From: Lytechinus variegatus
Lineage: Eukaryota; Echinodermata; Echinoidea; Temnopleuroida; Toxopneustidae
NCBI RefSeq assembly: GCF_018143015.1
Contig: NC_054756.1
Location: 29,343,440 to 29,407,439 of the forward strand
Length of the DNA stretch: 64,000 nt
Direction: 5' to 3'
How positions within the stretch are numbered: the stretch's first letter is position 1; each line of letters begins with the position of its first letter. Position numbers and translations under genes: made by a program. The notes under the pieces were generated by a model. That model saw nothing but the letters and a program-made list of their open reading frames with translations. It was not told the origin of the DNA and did no database searches. Below are positions 34,725 through 45,325 of this stretch, one piece after another.

Positions 34725-35172
34725 CCAAAAGCTTCAGTACTGGGTATCTGTTATTTTGGTTGTTCAGCTTAACTCCGTTGGCTTCACTCACCAAATACAG
34801 AGACCGAAGTTCTAGCGCGATCTGTACAGGGGACTCAACGGCCATATGTTTATGTACTTAAGATTGGATAAAACGGGGAAGTGAATTTGCGCGACAGCCG
34901 AGGTAAGTCACTGTTTTTGTTCCTTTTAACTTGATTTTTCTCTGTTTTTTGGCAATTAATGCCAAGAGGGAATATTAATTTGCATTTTGGTCGCATTAAC
35001 TTTCAAAATTTTTATTCATTAAAGATAAAAATTGAAGAGCCCCGACGGGGGGATTTTGCATTGCAAGTCCCCTAATGGTGGCTGCACGATAGCGAGCCGT
35101 CTGTGTACGAGGAGAATTTTTATATAAAATGTTAAAAAACTCGAAACAGACGGCTGCCAGCTGTCTAGGCCT
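34725..35172 (+). repeat. CACGATAGC repeat family, second long copy
   Basis: Same-orientation partner of 26707-27155, with the same order of landmarks, ending at ACGGCTGCCAGCTGTCTAGG. It lies just left of the gypsy element. Confidence 0.8.
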
Positions 35173-35407
35173 AACTGAGACATGTCCTACCTGTCTCTAC
35201 CGGTACCAACCTCGTAGTTGTTTGATCAAATGACAATATCAAAATCAGAAAAAATATGATCATTGACTTGAGTCCTCTAGGCTCCAACATGTAACATGTT
35301 AGTTGTGTGTCACTTGTCTCTTCACTCTCCACTTTATTGGCGTAATATTGTAAATCAGAATTGCATCTACTTTTCTTCTCTGTATCATTCCAATTTTAAT
35401 ATCATAA

Positions 35408-35652
35408 ATTTAACATCTAAGCTTCGAATCAGTCCAAATCATAATCAGTCATTCCTCAGACATGCCACTTCATAGTTCACGCGACTGAATAACTCAGTTC
35501 TAGGCTTGAAATATAAGTTCCATAACTTTACTTGTGTGTTTGCAATTATACAACGTCACTGTACACAATCGTGGCAAGGCTATTAGTATGCAGTTCTTTG
35601 TGTTAGTCTTTGCATTCAGACTTTTCATTACTTTCTAGTCAGGGATATCACA
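35408..35652 (-). repeat. 3' LTR of the gypsy element
   Basis: 245 bp; on the element strand begins TGTGATATCC. Lacks the 6-bp GACACT present in the other LTR. Confidence 0.95.
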
Positions 35653-36075
35653 TTTCTCCCTTTTTTCAAAGATAATAATTTTCATCTTTATCAAATTAAT
35701 GTTTCCAGATCTAACATAATAAACGAGTTGTGTAGTTATCTCAAAATGTTGTATATTTGTTTTGGTATAAAATCAACACTCTTTTTTTTTTTCAAATTGT
35801 TTAAAACTCCTGAGTTCAAACTTTTGCTTCAGGCGAAATTGTCACATTTTCTCTTTCAATTTTCATGCAATTGGTGTTTCTTTTTGTATGTGTAATGAGC
35901 TGCATTAAACTATATACATCAACATATATACAACATGATATAAACTTAAACAAAAAAAATGTCCTTCTGTCCTTCATCCGAATCTTTTGGTTTGGTGAAA
36001 AGTCCTTTCCATACCATGGATTGAATTATTCCATCGACAAAGTTCTTTTTTTTTTTTTTTTTAGTGTCTCTCATC

Positions 36076-39000
36076 TTACAGGTTTGTGACATATTCTTTT
36101 AGATATGATGGCGTTCTCCTCATTCTCTTTGGTCGGGGTGTGGGTGTCACTGTAGGTATGTCATTGTCGTTATTTTGTACTGGACTTGTCTCCTCACTGA
36201 TGTCGTCCATTTGTTTTGGGTCTTCAATGTCTCTTTGAGTGTTCATGAGAAGCTTTTCTCTCCATTCTTCCTCCTGATTTTCTCCATCCATGTTCTGAAC
36301 TATGTTGTTGGCAAGTTTGAAATGACTCGAATCTCGATACATCTCTCTTCCATCTGATATTCTGCGTGCTGCAATTGATGAACCATCGATTCTAAATACA
36401 ACATAAAATGCTGGCTCATACGCAGTTGTCCACTTGGTCTTCTTTGTCTGGCGTAGCAATACAAAGTCACCAACAACAAAGTTGTGTGTCTTGGTGTTTC
36501 TGTTCTCTCGTAACTTCTTTCCTCTTTCTTTGTATTCACCATCCTTCTTGTTGATCTTTTCATCCTCCATACTAGCTTCTTCTCTTGGGTATTTGTGGTC
36601 AAGTTTGGATCTAACTGACCTGCCCATCAGTGCTTCATACGGTGGTGTGCTTGTTGCTGGGTGTGGTGTTGATCTATAACCCATCAACATATCTTGTAAA
36701 GCAATCTCTCGATCTTGCTTCTGGAGATGTGCTATTTGCTCCGTCTTGTTAAGCACTTTCATGAAGCTTTCGGCTTCACCGTTGGCTCTTGGGTGGCCTG
36801 GTGTGACTCTGTGATGTTCAAAACCTTCTTCCTTTGCAAAATCTTGGAATTCTTTTGAATTGAATGGCGGTCCGTTGTCGCTTTCAACTCTTCTGGGAAC
36901 TCCATGCGTAGCAAAGATTCTCTTCAGTTTTGTCTTGGTTGCCTGAAATGAGGTTGATCGTATTGTTTCGACCTCTGGATATCTGGTTCTCTTGTCAATG
37001 ACAACAAGATTATAATGACCATCTGGGTATGGACCTCCAAAATCCATTGAGACTATATCCCATGGCTTCTCTGGGATTGGTGTTGACTTGACAGGTTCTT
37101 CCCTGTGATCCTTTGTAGTTACTTGACATTCATAACACTGACTCAAGTGTTCCTCAGTCATTCTGTTTATTTCCGGGAACCAGTACTTGCTTCTCAGTAG
37201 TTGCTTGGTTCTTGTTATGCCAAAGTGACCTAGTTTGTGTGCTTTCTCGATCACTTTTTTCTGCAAGGACCTGGGTATCACTATACATTCTAGTCTGAAG
37301 ATTACATCTTGTGCAATGTATAGTTCATCACGAAGTGGGTAATATGGTTTGATATCTTCATCCTTCCTGAATTCCCACCAATCATTATTCATGATTCTTT
37401 CTTTCACTTTCTGCAACTGTTTGTCTTTTCCTGTCTCTTCTTGGATTCTGTCTATGACTATGGCATGTTCACTTTCTATGATCTGCTTGATTACTTTCTC
37501 TGTGTCATCTGAATCAGTCTCTGGTAGTGGATGTCTGGACAAGTAATCCAGTGGATCAGCTTCATTTCTTCCTGGCTCATAGATTACTTCATAATCCACA
37601 TTTTGCATTTCCATCACCCATTTCTCAATTCTAGGTGGCAGTTTTGCTGTGGGTTTGTTGAACATTGGGATCAATGGCTTATGTGCTGTGACTATCTTGA
37701 ACTTTGGTGCTCCTAGTAGGTACATTCTGAATCTGTTCTTTGCCCATTTTATAGCCAAGGCATCTTTCTCAGTTTGGCTATATTTCTTCTCTGCTTTTGT
37801 CATGCTTCTACTGGCGAAATGGACAGGCTGCAATCCCTTCTCAGTTTGCTGGAATAATCCTGCTGATAAGCCTTCATTGAAACTTGCTTCTGTTCTCAGA
37901 ATGATGGGCTTATTGGGGTCAAAGTATGTAATAGTATCTTCACTTGTGATACTTTGTTTCAGTTTCTGGAATGCATTTTCCTCTTCATCTCCCCAAACAA
38001 ACTTAGTATCTTTCTTGGTCAGTTCTCTCAGGGGTGCAGTAAGAGTAGAGTATCTGGGTATAAATTTGGATAAATACCCGATCATACCAAGAAAACTTCT
38101 CACTTCTTCCTTGGACCTTGGTTGTGAGCTTTCCTTGACTGCTCTGACCTTTTCTTCAGTTGGCTTTAGTCCATCTTTGGTGAAGAGGTAGCCATAGAAT
38201 TCTAGCTGGTCTACTCCAAACTCACACTTGTCAGAATTGAAAGTGATATTGAAATCTGTAGCTCTCTTCAGGACTTGTTCTAGAGTTGCATTGTGCTCCT
38301 CAAGAGTTTTCCCTCCTATCAAGATGTCATCTCTTTGATTTAGGCAGTATGGGATGTCTCCAAAGATGCGAGTGATTGTTTCATCAAACAGGTCTTGTGA
38401 TGATTTTGCTCCAAAGATCAGTCTTTTAGGTCTCATGTTTCCCCATGGGGTGCTGAAAGTTGCTATGTGTCTGGATTCTGGTGCGAGCATCAACTGGTGG
38501 TATCCATTCTTCATGTCTAACTTGGAGAAGACTTTACACTCATGAAACTTGTGGATGAAGTCCTCTACCACAGGATTTTGGTTTATCCTGCTCCTTTCCA
38601 TCTCTTTGTTTGGTATTCTTAGATCAATGCTTGCTCTTATCATGTTCTGTGTAAGACTCTCTTTTGGTTTGTCCTTAAACCTTGGCTTTGGTTGTATCAC
38701 TAATGGTGAACACCATGTAACTGGCTCATCTTCTGGTAGTGGCTCAAATATGTCTTCAGCAACACAGTGATCCAACCATTCCTTCAGCGGTTTCTGGAGA
38801 TAGTATGGAACAGGGCGTGGCTTTTGAGCAACTGGCACTGCACCTTCTTTCATATGGAAATGCGCATAGATATCCTTGTTGTTTCTTTTGTCATGTATCT
38901 TTCCAATGCCCTTGAATGCCTGAGCATTCTTCTTGATTATCTCGTCCATAGAATCTGGTGGCTTGCTAACTTTCTTGGCTTGCAGAGTACCATTGGGTCT

Positions 39001-40308
39001 TATCTCCAACATTCCTAGTTTGATTGCGGATGCTCTTCCTAGTAGTGGTACACTGTCTATCTTCCCTCTTATCACATAGAATTCTGTTTCTATACCTAAG
39101 GTTTCATTCTCCACAGTTGTTGTGAATTTTCCTTTGACATCAAGTTCAGTTGTCAATGCACTGAGCTGAACCTCTGTGGGATGTAACTTTAACTCTCTAT
39201 CGGATCTGTTAGATAATGCTTTAAACTGGTGCTCATCCATAAGGTTGATCTCAGAACCACTATCTACTTCTACCTTCGCGTCTAGATTAGCAATTCTTAT
39301 TCTGACATGCTTATCCTGGATGCCTATCTTCCGAATTCGAACTGTTTTGGCTTGCTTGGTACTCAAGTGTTGCATAAACTCGTCATCAGAACTTGTATCT
39401 CCTTCCTGTTTCTTGGCAGTTTTCTTGACAAAGCTTTTGTGTTTTCCTTTCATTTCTTTACCAACCTTGAAAGAACTTGTTGCCTTCTTTTTGTCATCTG
39501 CTTTTACCTTGGAGTTGGAATTTGATTTACACACTGAGGCGAAGTGGTTGTACTTGCGACATTTATTACACTGCCTCCCATAAGCTGGACAATCTTTCCC
39601 TGGGGGATGTTTGTCAATCATGCCACAAAATGAACAGGCTCTCTGGTTCTGCTTGTTTGATTTTGGGTACATCTTTCCAACTTTACGTACATCCTGCGTA
39701 CTCATGTCTGCCACTTGAAGTGAAACATCTTCTTGCTGCGTGGCTTCACTCAATAATTCGTTTAAGTTCCACCCTTTACTGATTGCCTTTTGAATTAGAG
39801 ATGTGCTCTTAAGGGTTTGAATCAAATGCTCTAGGATCCTCTCCTCCAGTGAACTTCCAAATTCACACTCTACAGCTTTCTCCCGAACACGAGCAACATA
39901 GGCAGCAGTGGTTTCTCCTTCTTGCATTCTTGTTTTCGAGAACAGGTAACGAGCATGATGCTTGTTTTTCTTAGGCTTGTAATACTCATCAAGTTTCCTC
40001 TTTAGCTTTTGGTATTCATTCATTGGATTGTTTACATCCGTTTCTATTGGGTCTGGGAGTGATCTTGCTAACCTGGCGATATCCTTTCCCCCATAGATGA
40101 TTAGTGCATCAGCTTTGTCAACAGGATTCACTATCCGGAAATACCTGAATTCCCTTTCTAATCCTTCTAACCATTCCTCCCAAGCTTTCCCAGTTGAAAG
40201 TTGGTTATCTGGGTGGGTAAATGGACCAGTTTTCAGATTTCTTGTTTCACTAACCACTGTTATGTTTTGACTCTGCCCAGTAGCCATTATTGTACACTCT
40301 CTCACCAT
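36076..40308 (-). CDS. Gag-Pol polyprotein, Ty3/gypsy
   Basis: One uninterrupted 1410-codon frame. Gag comes first, then a zinc-knuckle region with a C2HC-like motif (C225-x2-C-x5-H-x5-C240) and a canonical CX2CX4HX4C (C247-C260). The aspartic protease has DSG at 349-351. Reverse transcriptase has LDMKNGYHQL near 597 and NQRDDILIGG at 657-666, where most gypsy elements have Y/F-x-DD or SDD. RNase H follows with RTEAS (E807) and TAHKPL (A875), where TDAS and TDHKPL are usual. Integrase has the HHCC finger (H1024, H1028, C1058, C1061) and an intact D1089, D1144, E1180 triad with D-x35-E spacing. The acidic RNase H residues are therefore altered at two positions while integrase looks intact. No separate env gene. 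Antisense frames across this region are shadows. Confidence 0.96.
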   Translation of the reverse strand: MVRECTIMATGQSQNITVVSETRNLKTGPFTHPDNQLSTGKAWEEWLEGLEREFRYFRIVNPVDKADALIIYGGKDIARLARSLPDPIETDVNNPMNEYQKLKRKLDEYYKPKKNKHHARYLFSKTRMQEGETTAAYVARVREKAVECEFGSSLEERILEHLIQTLKSTSLIQKAISKGWNLNELLSEATQQEDVSLQVADMSTQDVRKVGKMYPKSNKQNQRACSFCGMIDKHPPGKDCPAYGRQCNKCRKYNHFASVCKSNSNSKVKADDKKKATSSFKVGKEMKGKHKSFVKKTAKKQEGDTSSDDEFMQHLSTKQAKTVRIRKIGIQDKHVRIRIANLDAKVEVDSGSEINLMDEHQFKALSNRSDRELKLHPTEVQLSALTTELDVKGKFTTTVENETLGIETEFYVIRGKIDSVPLLGRASAIKLGMLEIRPNGTLQAKKVSKPPDSMDEIIKKNAQAFKGIGKIHDKRNNKDIYAHFHMKEGAVPVAQKPRPVPYYLQKPLKEWLDHCVAEDIFEPLPEDEPVTWCSPLVIQPKPRFKDKPKESLTQNMIRASIDLRIPNKEMERSRINQNPVVEDFIHKFHECKVFSKLDMKNGYHQLMLAPESRHIATFSTPWGNMRPKRLIFGAKSSQDLFDETITRIFGDIPYCLNQRDDILIGGKTLEEHNATLEQVLKRATDFNITFNSDKCEFGVDQLEFYGYLFTKDGLKPTEEKVRAVKESSQPRSKEEVRSFLGMIGYLSKFIPRYSTLTAPLRELTKKDTKFVWGDEEENAFQKLKQSITSEDTITYFDPNKPIILRTEASFNEGLSAGLFQQTEKGLQPVHFASRSMTKAEKKYSQTEKDALAIKWAKNRFRMYLLGAPKFKIVTAHKPLIPMFNKPTAKLPPRIEKWVMEMQNVDYEVIYEPGRNEADPLDYLSRHPLPETDSDDTEKVIKQIIESEHAIVIDRIQEETGKDKQLQKVKERIMNNDWWEFRKDEDIKPYYPLRDELYIAQDVIFRLECIVIPRSLQKKVIEKAHKLGHFGITRTKQLLRSKYWFPEINRMTEEHLSQCYECQVTTKDHREEPVKSTPIPEKPWDIVSMDFGGPYPDGHYNLVVIDKRTRYPEVETIRSTSFQATKTKLKRIFATHGVPRRVESDNGPPFNSKEFQDFAKEEGFEHHRVTPGHPRANGEAESFMKVLNKTEQIAHLQKQDREIALQDMLMGYRSTPHPATSTPPYEALMGRSVRSKLDHKYPREEASMEDEKINKKDGEYKERGKKLRENRNTKTHNFVVGDFVLLRQTKKTKWTTAYEPAFYVVFRIDGSSIAARRISDGREMYRDSSHFKLANNIVQNMDGENQEEEWREKLLMNTQRDIEDPKQMDDISEETSPVQNNDNDIPTVTPTPRPKRMRRTPSYLKEYVTNL

Positions 40309-40484
40309 ATACAGTCACAAAAGAAATCTCCGTACAGGTTTAGTATAACAGCGAAGTGGGGTCAAAACAAGCGGGAAAGTTGTGGCAGGACACAGCTACT
40401 CACCGTTGGGCAATGCGATGGCTGGGCACACACCCATCACGTCGTCATGTTCTGTGGCGATTCAAAATTTTGGCAGGGTCGCCA

Positions 40485-40735
40485 ATTTAACATCTAAGCT
40501 TCGAATCAGTCCAAATCATAATCAGTCATTCCTCAGACATGCCACTTCATAGTTCACGCGACTGAATAACTCAGTTCTAGGCTTGAAATATAAGTTCCAT
40601 AACTTTACTTGTGTGTTTGCAATTATACAACGTCACTGACACTGTACACAATCGTGGCAAGGCTATTAGTATGCAGTTCTTTGTGTTAGTCTTTGCATTC
40701 AGACTTTTCATTACTTTCTAGTCAGGGATATCACA
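40485..40735 (-). repeat. 5' LTR of the gypsy element
   Basis: 251 bp, identical to the other LTR except for an extra GACACT. Confidence 0.95.
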
Positions 40736-40785
40736 ATAACCTTGTTCATAGAATGAGTGCTTCTTTTCAATCTCTATTACTTGGA

Positions 40786-42483
40786 CTTGGATATTAACTA
40801 GGAGTACTATTACTCGTGATCCAAGTCCCCTCTCCTAAAAAGTACTAAATGGCAATTAACCCGTTGATATTCATCTACCCCTCATTTCCCTAGAGCTTCA
40901 AAATCACTCCGCCACTGTTAGACAATTTTCTAGAGATGATAAATGAATATTTTCGATAATAAGAATCATTAAAATGAATGAACATCACATTAAAAACACC
41001 ATTTAGCTGGCTAATTACTCCTCATGATCCGAGTCCCCTCCCCTTGTTAAAAATGTCAAATTTCCCCATAGGAGGGCACTTGGATAACTAGGAGTACTAT
41101 TAATACACGTAATTATAATACACTAAATGTTGTTCCCCCTAAACCAAATATTGAATGCTTAAAAAAATCTTTTATGTTCTCCGCCGCACGGGTCTGGAAC
41201 AATTTACCAGACTCACTTCAGAATGCAGTTACAATAAATTCTTTTAAATTATCCTTTAAAAATTAAAAAATGTATTTCCTATGATATGTCAATTTTTGAC
41301 TCACAATGGCTGCCACAATCACTATGAGCATTTGATTGCATCTCTATTCTTCACTTCTCCTTACTTGTTAATACCGATATTCCTATACTTTTAAATCTTT
41401 TCAGATAGTATTAGTAATCCAAGTATTTTGTCCATAATAACCCTTATATTTTATTTGTTGTAACATACAATTCCCCTATTCCTCTTTAACATTGATGTTA
41501 CATTGCTTTTATTTGTAATGACCATAACCCTTTGATATCTTATTGTTAGACTTTCATTTTTAACTGATTGCCATTTTTTTTTACTCGATTTTCTATTGTG
41601 CCAGAATTATTCCATTGTTCATTGTTTTTATCAGCGAATAAATTATACAATTAGTAGTATTAAATTAGTTACTGTTCCCTTTTAATAATTTAAAATATTT
41701 TAGTCTGATTAATATTACCATTTAAGTAACAATATTTGTTTATTTATGTTACTAAGTATTGTTATCTTTGATTTAGATTTTGACTTTATTTTCATGTATG
41801 ATGTGATGATTACGTTGTTCTTTATGTTTTCATCAGGTCATTGATGAAAAACAGTTTTATACTGATCTTTTGTACCTGGTTAAATATGTTCTAATAAATA
41901 AATAAATAACTAACTTACTTGTGATCCAAGTCCCCTCTCCTAAAAATACAAAACGGCAATTAACCCATTGACATTCATCTACCCCTCATTTCCCTCTTCT
42001 TCAAAACCACTCTGCCACTTTTAGACAGTTTCTTAGAGATGATAAATGAATATTTTTGATAATAAGAATCATTAAAATCAATGAAAATCACATTAAAAAT
42101 ACTATTTAACTGACTAATTACTCCTTGTGATCCGAGTCCCCTCTGCATGTTAAAATGTCAAATTTCCCATAGGAGGGCACTTGGATAACTCGGAGTACTA
42201 TTACTCTTGATCCAAGTCCCCTCTCCTAAAAAAACAAAATGGTAATTAGCCCGTTGATATTCATTCACCCCTCATTTCCCTCCTCTTTAAAACCACTCTG
42301 CCACTTTTAGACAGTTTGCTAGAGATGATAAATGAATATTTTCAATAATAAGAATCTTTAAAATCAATGAAAATCACATTAAAAACACTACATGTATTTA
42401 ATTGTCTTACTCCTCGTGATCCAAGTCCCCTTCCCCATGTTGAGACTTGTCAATTTCCCATAGGAGGGGACTCGGATAACGAG
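40786..42483. repeat. ~290-bp tandem repeat, three units, interrupted
   Basis: Units start at about 40791, 41086 and 42187. They share GGATAACTAGGAGTACTATT, GTGATCCAAGTCCCCTCTCC, CATTCATCTACCCCTCATTT (variants) and CATAGGAGGGCACTTGGATA. Each unit contains the phrase ATCCAAGTCCCC or its ATCCGAGTCCCC variant twice. The middle unit is split by a LINE fragment. Confidence 0.85.
41108..41908 (+). mobile_element. LINE 3' fragment inside the tandem repeat
   Basis: Around 41184-41263 the plus strand encodes the C-terminus of a non-LTR RT ORF (FSAARVWNNLPDSLQNA then SFKLSFKN and stop). About 640 bp of 3' UTR follow, ending in (AAAT)n at 41893-41908. 5'-truncated. Different 3' end and tail from the 9466-9830 copy, so another family. 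Confidence 0.8.
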
Positions 42484-43344
42484 TACCGGGTAATATGCTT
42501 ACAATGTAAAATGTGAAGATTTTGGGGAGGGAAATGAGTGATGACACCTAAATATTTTTCAGCTCCTGATGACAAAGAAGTTTGATGAAAGGGCATGACA
42601 TATTTGTTTGATATCAAATTCGTCATGATAGCACAAATATTTCATAAGAATTAAGATACAGTAAATTTTATGATGTTTGGCAAGTGTAACTTTTCTTTGA
42701 ATTTCTTGTGTGTATGTAAACTTCTGACCTCAACTCTATAATGTTGCAAAGATCTACTTGCAGATTCGCCATAGGCAGGATGGTTGCATTGAACAAGTAA
42801 ATAGGCCTAGTTCTAGGGTTCGCTCTACTGCGGGTGATGGTTGATTGAATGTACAGGAGGAGAAATTTAATGAGACCTTCAGAGAAGAAGTGAAGAACAA
42901 GGTTTGAAGTTTAGGGTTCCTTCAAGAGATGTCCACACTGTGCAATCTTGTTGGAACTTCCAATCAGACTGTTAAAAAGAGGTGTCAAAGAAACCGATTG
43001 TACAGTATATTAATTGTTTAATGTGTATTTCTTGAAGACCTAATAATAGTTTGGCCTTACATATTTAGAGAACCTTTTCTGGCAACCTATTGTTGTTTTG
43101 GGGATGGCTAATTCACCGATTTTTCTTTACTTTTCATTTCCTTTTTTTGTAGGTATGGATTCTGGAAAAGCTCTTTCTCTGTAAAGAAAAAGTGAACAGA
43201 AAATAGAAGCATTCTGCAACCTAAATGTGGATTAGAAGACACACAGGATGAATACTGTGAAGACTGTTATTCAACTGATGTGAGCCATTTATTCCTGTAC
43301 AGAAGTCTTCTTAGGGTAGAAAGTGGTGACAACTCAATGCAGCC
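42484..43344 (+). other. Upstream region / 5' UTR of MOSMO-like gene
   Basis: An acceptor-like TTTCCTTTTTTTGTAG ends at 43152. If used, 43153-43344 is 5' UTR in the same exon as the CDS and a non-coding first exon lies to the left. No first exon or promoter element could be fixed. Confidence 0.4.
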
Positions 43345-43878
43345 ATGGATTCCTTTTTGAAAGCTGCAGGGGTGCTATACTTTGTTGCTGTTGCACTTGC
43401 AATGGTCAGCCTTGCTTTGCCTGAATGGGTGGTGTCAGCAGAGCGCGAAGACCTACGTCTTGGACTACTGCAGCATTGCCAACAGATCCACGGTCGTCCC
43501 ATGCAGTGCAACTATCGCTATCCGCCAGATGGACCGGTGTCATGGATCTTTGCGGCCATCCTCATCCTCCTTGGCGTTCTCGCGCTGACGATCGGCATGG
43601 TGATGATTGCGCTTTCGGACAAAATGCCGCAGCTGAGGCGATATCCAAAGTACCTTGGCCTCGCATCTTGGTCGCTATTCTGTCTTGCCATCGTCATGTT
43701 CCCAGCGGGTTTCAATCTCCCCTTGATCGGTGGGGAGAGCTTTCTCTTGCCAAGTAGCGCTAAGACGGGGATCTCGTACGGACTCTTCTTCACAGGGATT
43801 TTGTGCACAGTCTGCGGGGCTGTGTTAGCGCTGGGAAGGATGTACTTTGCAATGATCGTCTGGAGAGGACATACATGA
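43345..43878 (+). CDS. MOSMO: MOSMO-like four-pass membrane protein
   Basis: 177 codons, ATG to TGA, intronless. Four hydrophobic segments: about 7-26, 67-91, 104-125 and 145-169. The first extracellular loop has the conserved GLLQHCQQIHGR (MOSMO: VGLVRQCQTIHGR). The third helix ends FPAGF, followed by IGGESFLLP and GISYGLFF, matching MOSMO's FPIGF, VGGQPYKLP and GSSYVLF. MOSMO (attenuator of Hedgehog) acts with MEGF8 and MGRN1 to promote Smoothened ubiquitylation and removal from the cell surface and cilium; that role is family knowledge, and here it is inferred from sequence only. Length is close to the vertebrate protein (about 167). GC-rich compared with its flanks. The start is chosen because the first helix begins right after it. 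The vertebrate gene has several coding exons, so a single exon could mean intron loss or retroposition. Confidence 0.85.
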   Translation: MDSFLKAAGVLYFVAVALAMVSLALPEWVVSAEREDLRLGLLQHCQQIHGRPMQCNYRYPPDGPVSWIFAAILILLGVLALTIGMVMIALSDKMPQLRRYPKYLGLASWSLFCLAIVMFPAGFNLPLIGGESFLLPSSAKTGISYGLFFTGILCTVCGAVLALGRMYFAMIVWRGHT

Positions 43879-44225
43879 AAATGCTACAGACAACAAGTTT
43901 TTAATGCAGACTTACATGTACAATGTAAAGTAGAATATAGAATGTGATTGATTTGCCATCATTATTCAAACTGTACAGAGATTATATAGTTTATGCATAC
44001 AAAGAGTATTACCAGAAATCATGCAATCTGTTTTTAATGCTGAACATTGACTGTTAGCTGCTTTTGTGATTACGTACATGTATTTCTGAGGAACAAAATG
44101 TGAAAGGCAGTTTCTCATAAAGAAATCCATTACAAACTTTATATTTCAAAAAGATTCATCAGATGTACATGTACTCTATTCACACCCGTCATGAGAACAA
44201 ATAAAGTTCCTTCAATAAGAACAAA
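43879..44225 (+). other. MOSMO-like 3' UTR
   Basis: AT-rich; AATAAA at 44200, about 320 nt after the stop, is the first canonical poly(A) signal. Confidence 0.55.
44200..44205 (+). promoter_or_regulatory. Poly(A) signal of MOSMO-like gene
   Basis: AATAAA in GAACAAATAAAGTTCC. Confidence 0.55.
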
Positions 44226-44693
44226 CATATAGGATACCGAGTTTGCGGTAACTATGGAAGATTAATACGCTGTCACAATGGTTTACATGGTTGCCATTGA
44301 GTATCTTTATGATTAAGAAAAAGTAATAATTGCTTCAATTTAATGAAAAGAAGAAATCTTCACCATACTTTTCAGTTGCTTCCAAAAGAGCACAAAATAC
44401 CGGGTAATTTAATGAGAATGTGTGGTCTGAGTCAATTCTTTCGGATTTTTGGATTTAGAAATCCTATGAATATGAGAACCCCCCCCCTCCCCTATCGCCT
44501 CTCCCCGAATTTCTAATTTAAATAAGCAAAGTAAAATCTTGCACATATCTCACCTTTCCCTTATCTTTATAGCCTGGCGATATAAGTCTTCACTTTACAA
44601 TGTATATATGTGTACTGTAACAAAAAGCCAAGTGGTTGATCATAGAGTAGATTTGTACTGCATGTACCTATTTGAATAGTTTTATTAGTTGTA
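44226..44693. other. Intergenic DNA, nothing recognised
   Basis: AT-rich, with a short C-run near 44480. No supported feature. Confidence 0.4.
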
Positions 44694-44844
44694 CAGGGGC
44701 CCGTTGCAGAAAGAGTTGCGATCAATCGCAACTCTAAAAATCTTGTGCAACTTGATTTTCAACCAATCAACAGCGCGCATTTGGGACTTGTGATGGATTT
44801 TCCGACTTGCGTTTAAACGCAGCTCTTTCTGCAACGGACCCCCC
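44694..44844. mobile_element. Fold-back MITE (GTTGCAGAAAGAGTTGCG), copy 1
   Basis: GGGGCCCGTTGCAGAAAGAG on the left is mirrored by CTCTTTCTGCAACGGACCCC on the right. A second copy is at 49044-49199 and an end fragment near 61325. Confidence 0.85.
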
Positions 44845-45325
44845 TGATCATCAAATTCCGGGATGGGGATACATGCCATTTGAAACAAAGCTCATGTACT
44901 ATCAATGATACATGTAATATGCCTTATACAGTACAAAATTATTTTCTTGAGCCAAGTTATCTTTATACAGGCATAAACAATTGTCCTTTTCTTGTTACAT
45001 GTACACGGCTCAGCTTATATGATTTGTGCAAAACTGATTGGTTACATATCAAATGGCAAGGTGCTAAAGATGTACATGTAAAGCTTTGACAATATCCACT
45101 TGATCTGATACCTGTTTGTCTAACGTCATGTTTTGTCTGTAATGTTTGCGATCTGCACAGCATTTTGTTTTCATTCATTATTTTATTATAACATACATAC
45201 GCAAAAAAAACATTATAGGGAGGCTAATTACTTGTAAGAAGGGGAGAATTTTTATTAAGGTATGCTTGAGATTTTCAATAAATGTAGGGTTGAGATTGCA
45301 GGCATTATAATACAGGATAGACTGT
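44845..45325. other. Intergenic DNA, nothing recognised
   Basis: AT-rich; short frames without family resemblance. Confidence 0.4.

Larger units (their letters stand above)
35408..40735 (-). mobile_element. Full-length Ty3/gypsy LTR retrotransposon
   Basis: Complete 5.3-kb element in reverse orientation. LTRs at 35408-35652 and 40485-40735 differ only by a 6-bp GACACT duplication present in the right copy. The target site ATAA is duplicated at 35404-35407 and 40736-40739. Next to the 5' LTR (40472-40484) is a primer-binding-like TGGCGACCCTGCC. Next to the 3' LTR (35653-35666) is a polypurine tract, AAAAAAGGGAGAAA, directly followed by the LTR start TGTGATATCC. One Gag-Pol ORF fills the inside. 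The near-identical LTRs indicate a recent insertion. Confidence 0.96.

Noticed and set aside
37649-38191. 180-codon plus-strand frame and other antisense ORFs inside the gypsy element
   Set aside because: Shadows of the minus-strand Gag-Pol frame; no domain.
43425-43808. Overlapping frames on both strands across the MOSMO-like gene
   Set aside because: Alternative-frame shadows in a GC-rich CDS; only the 43345 frame has helices and family motifs.
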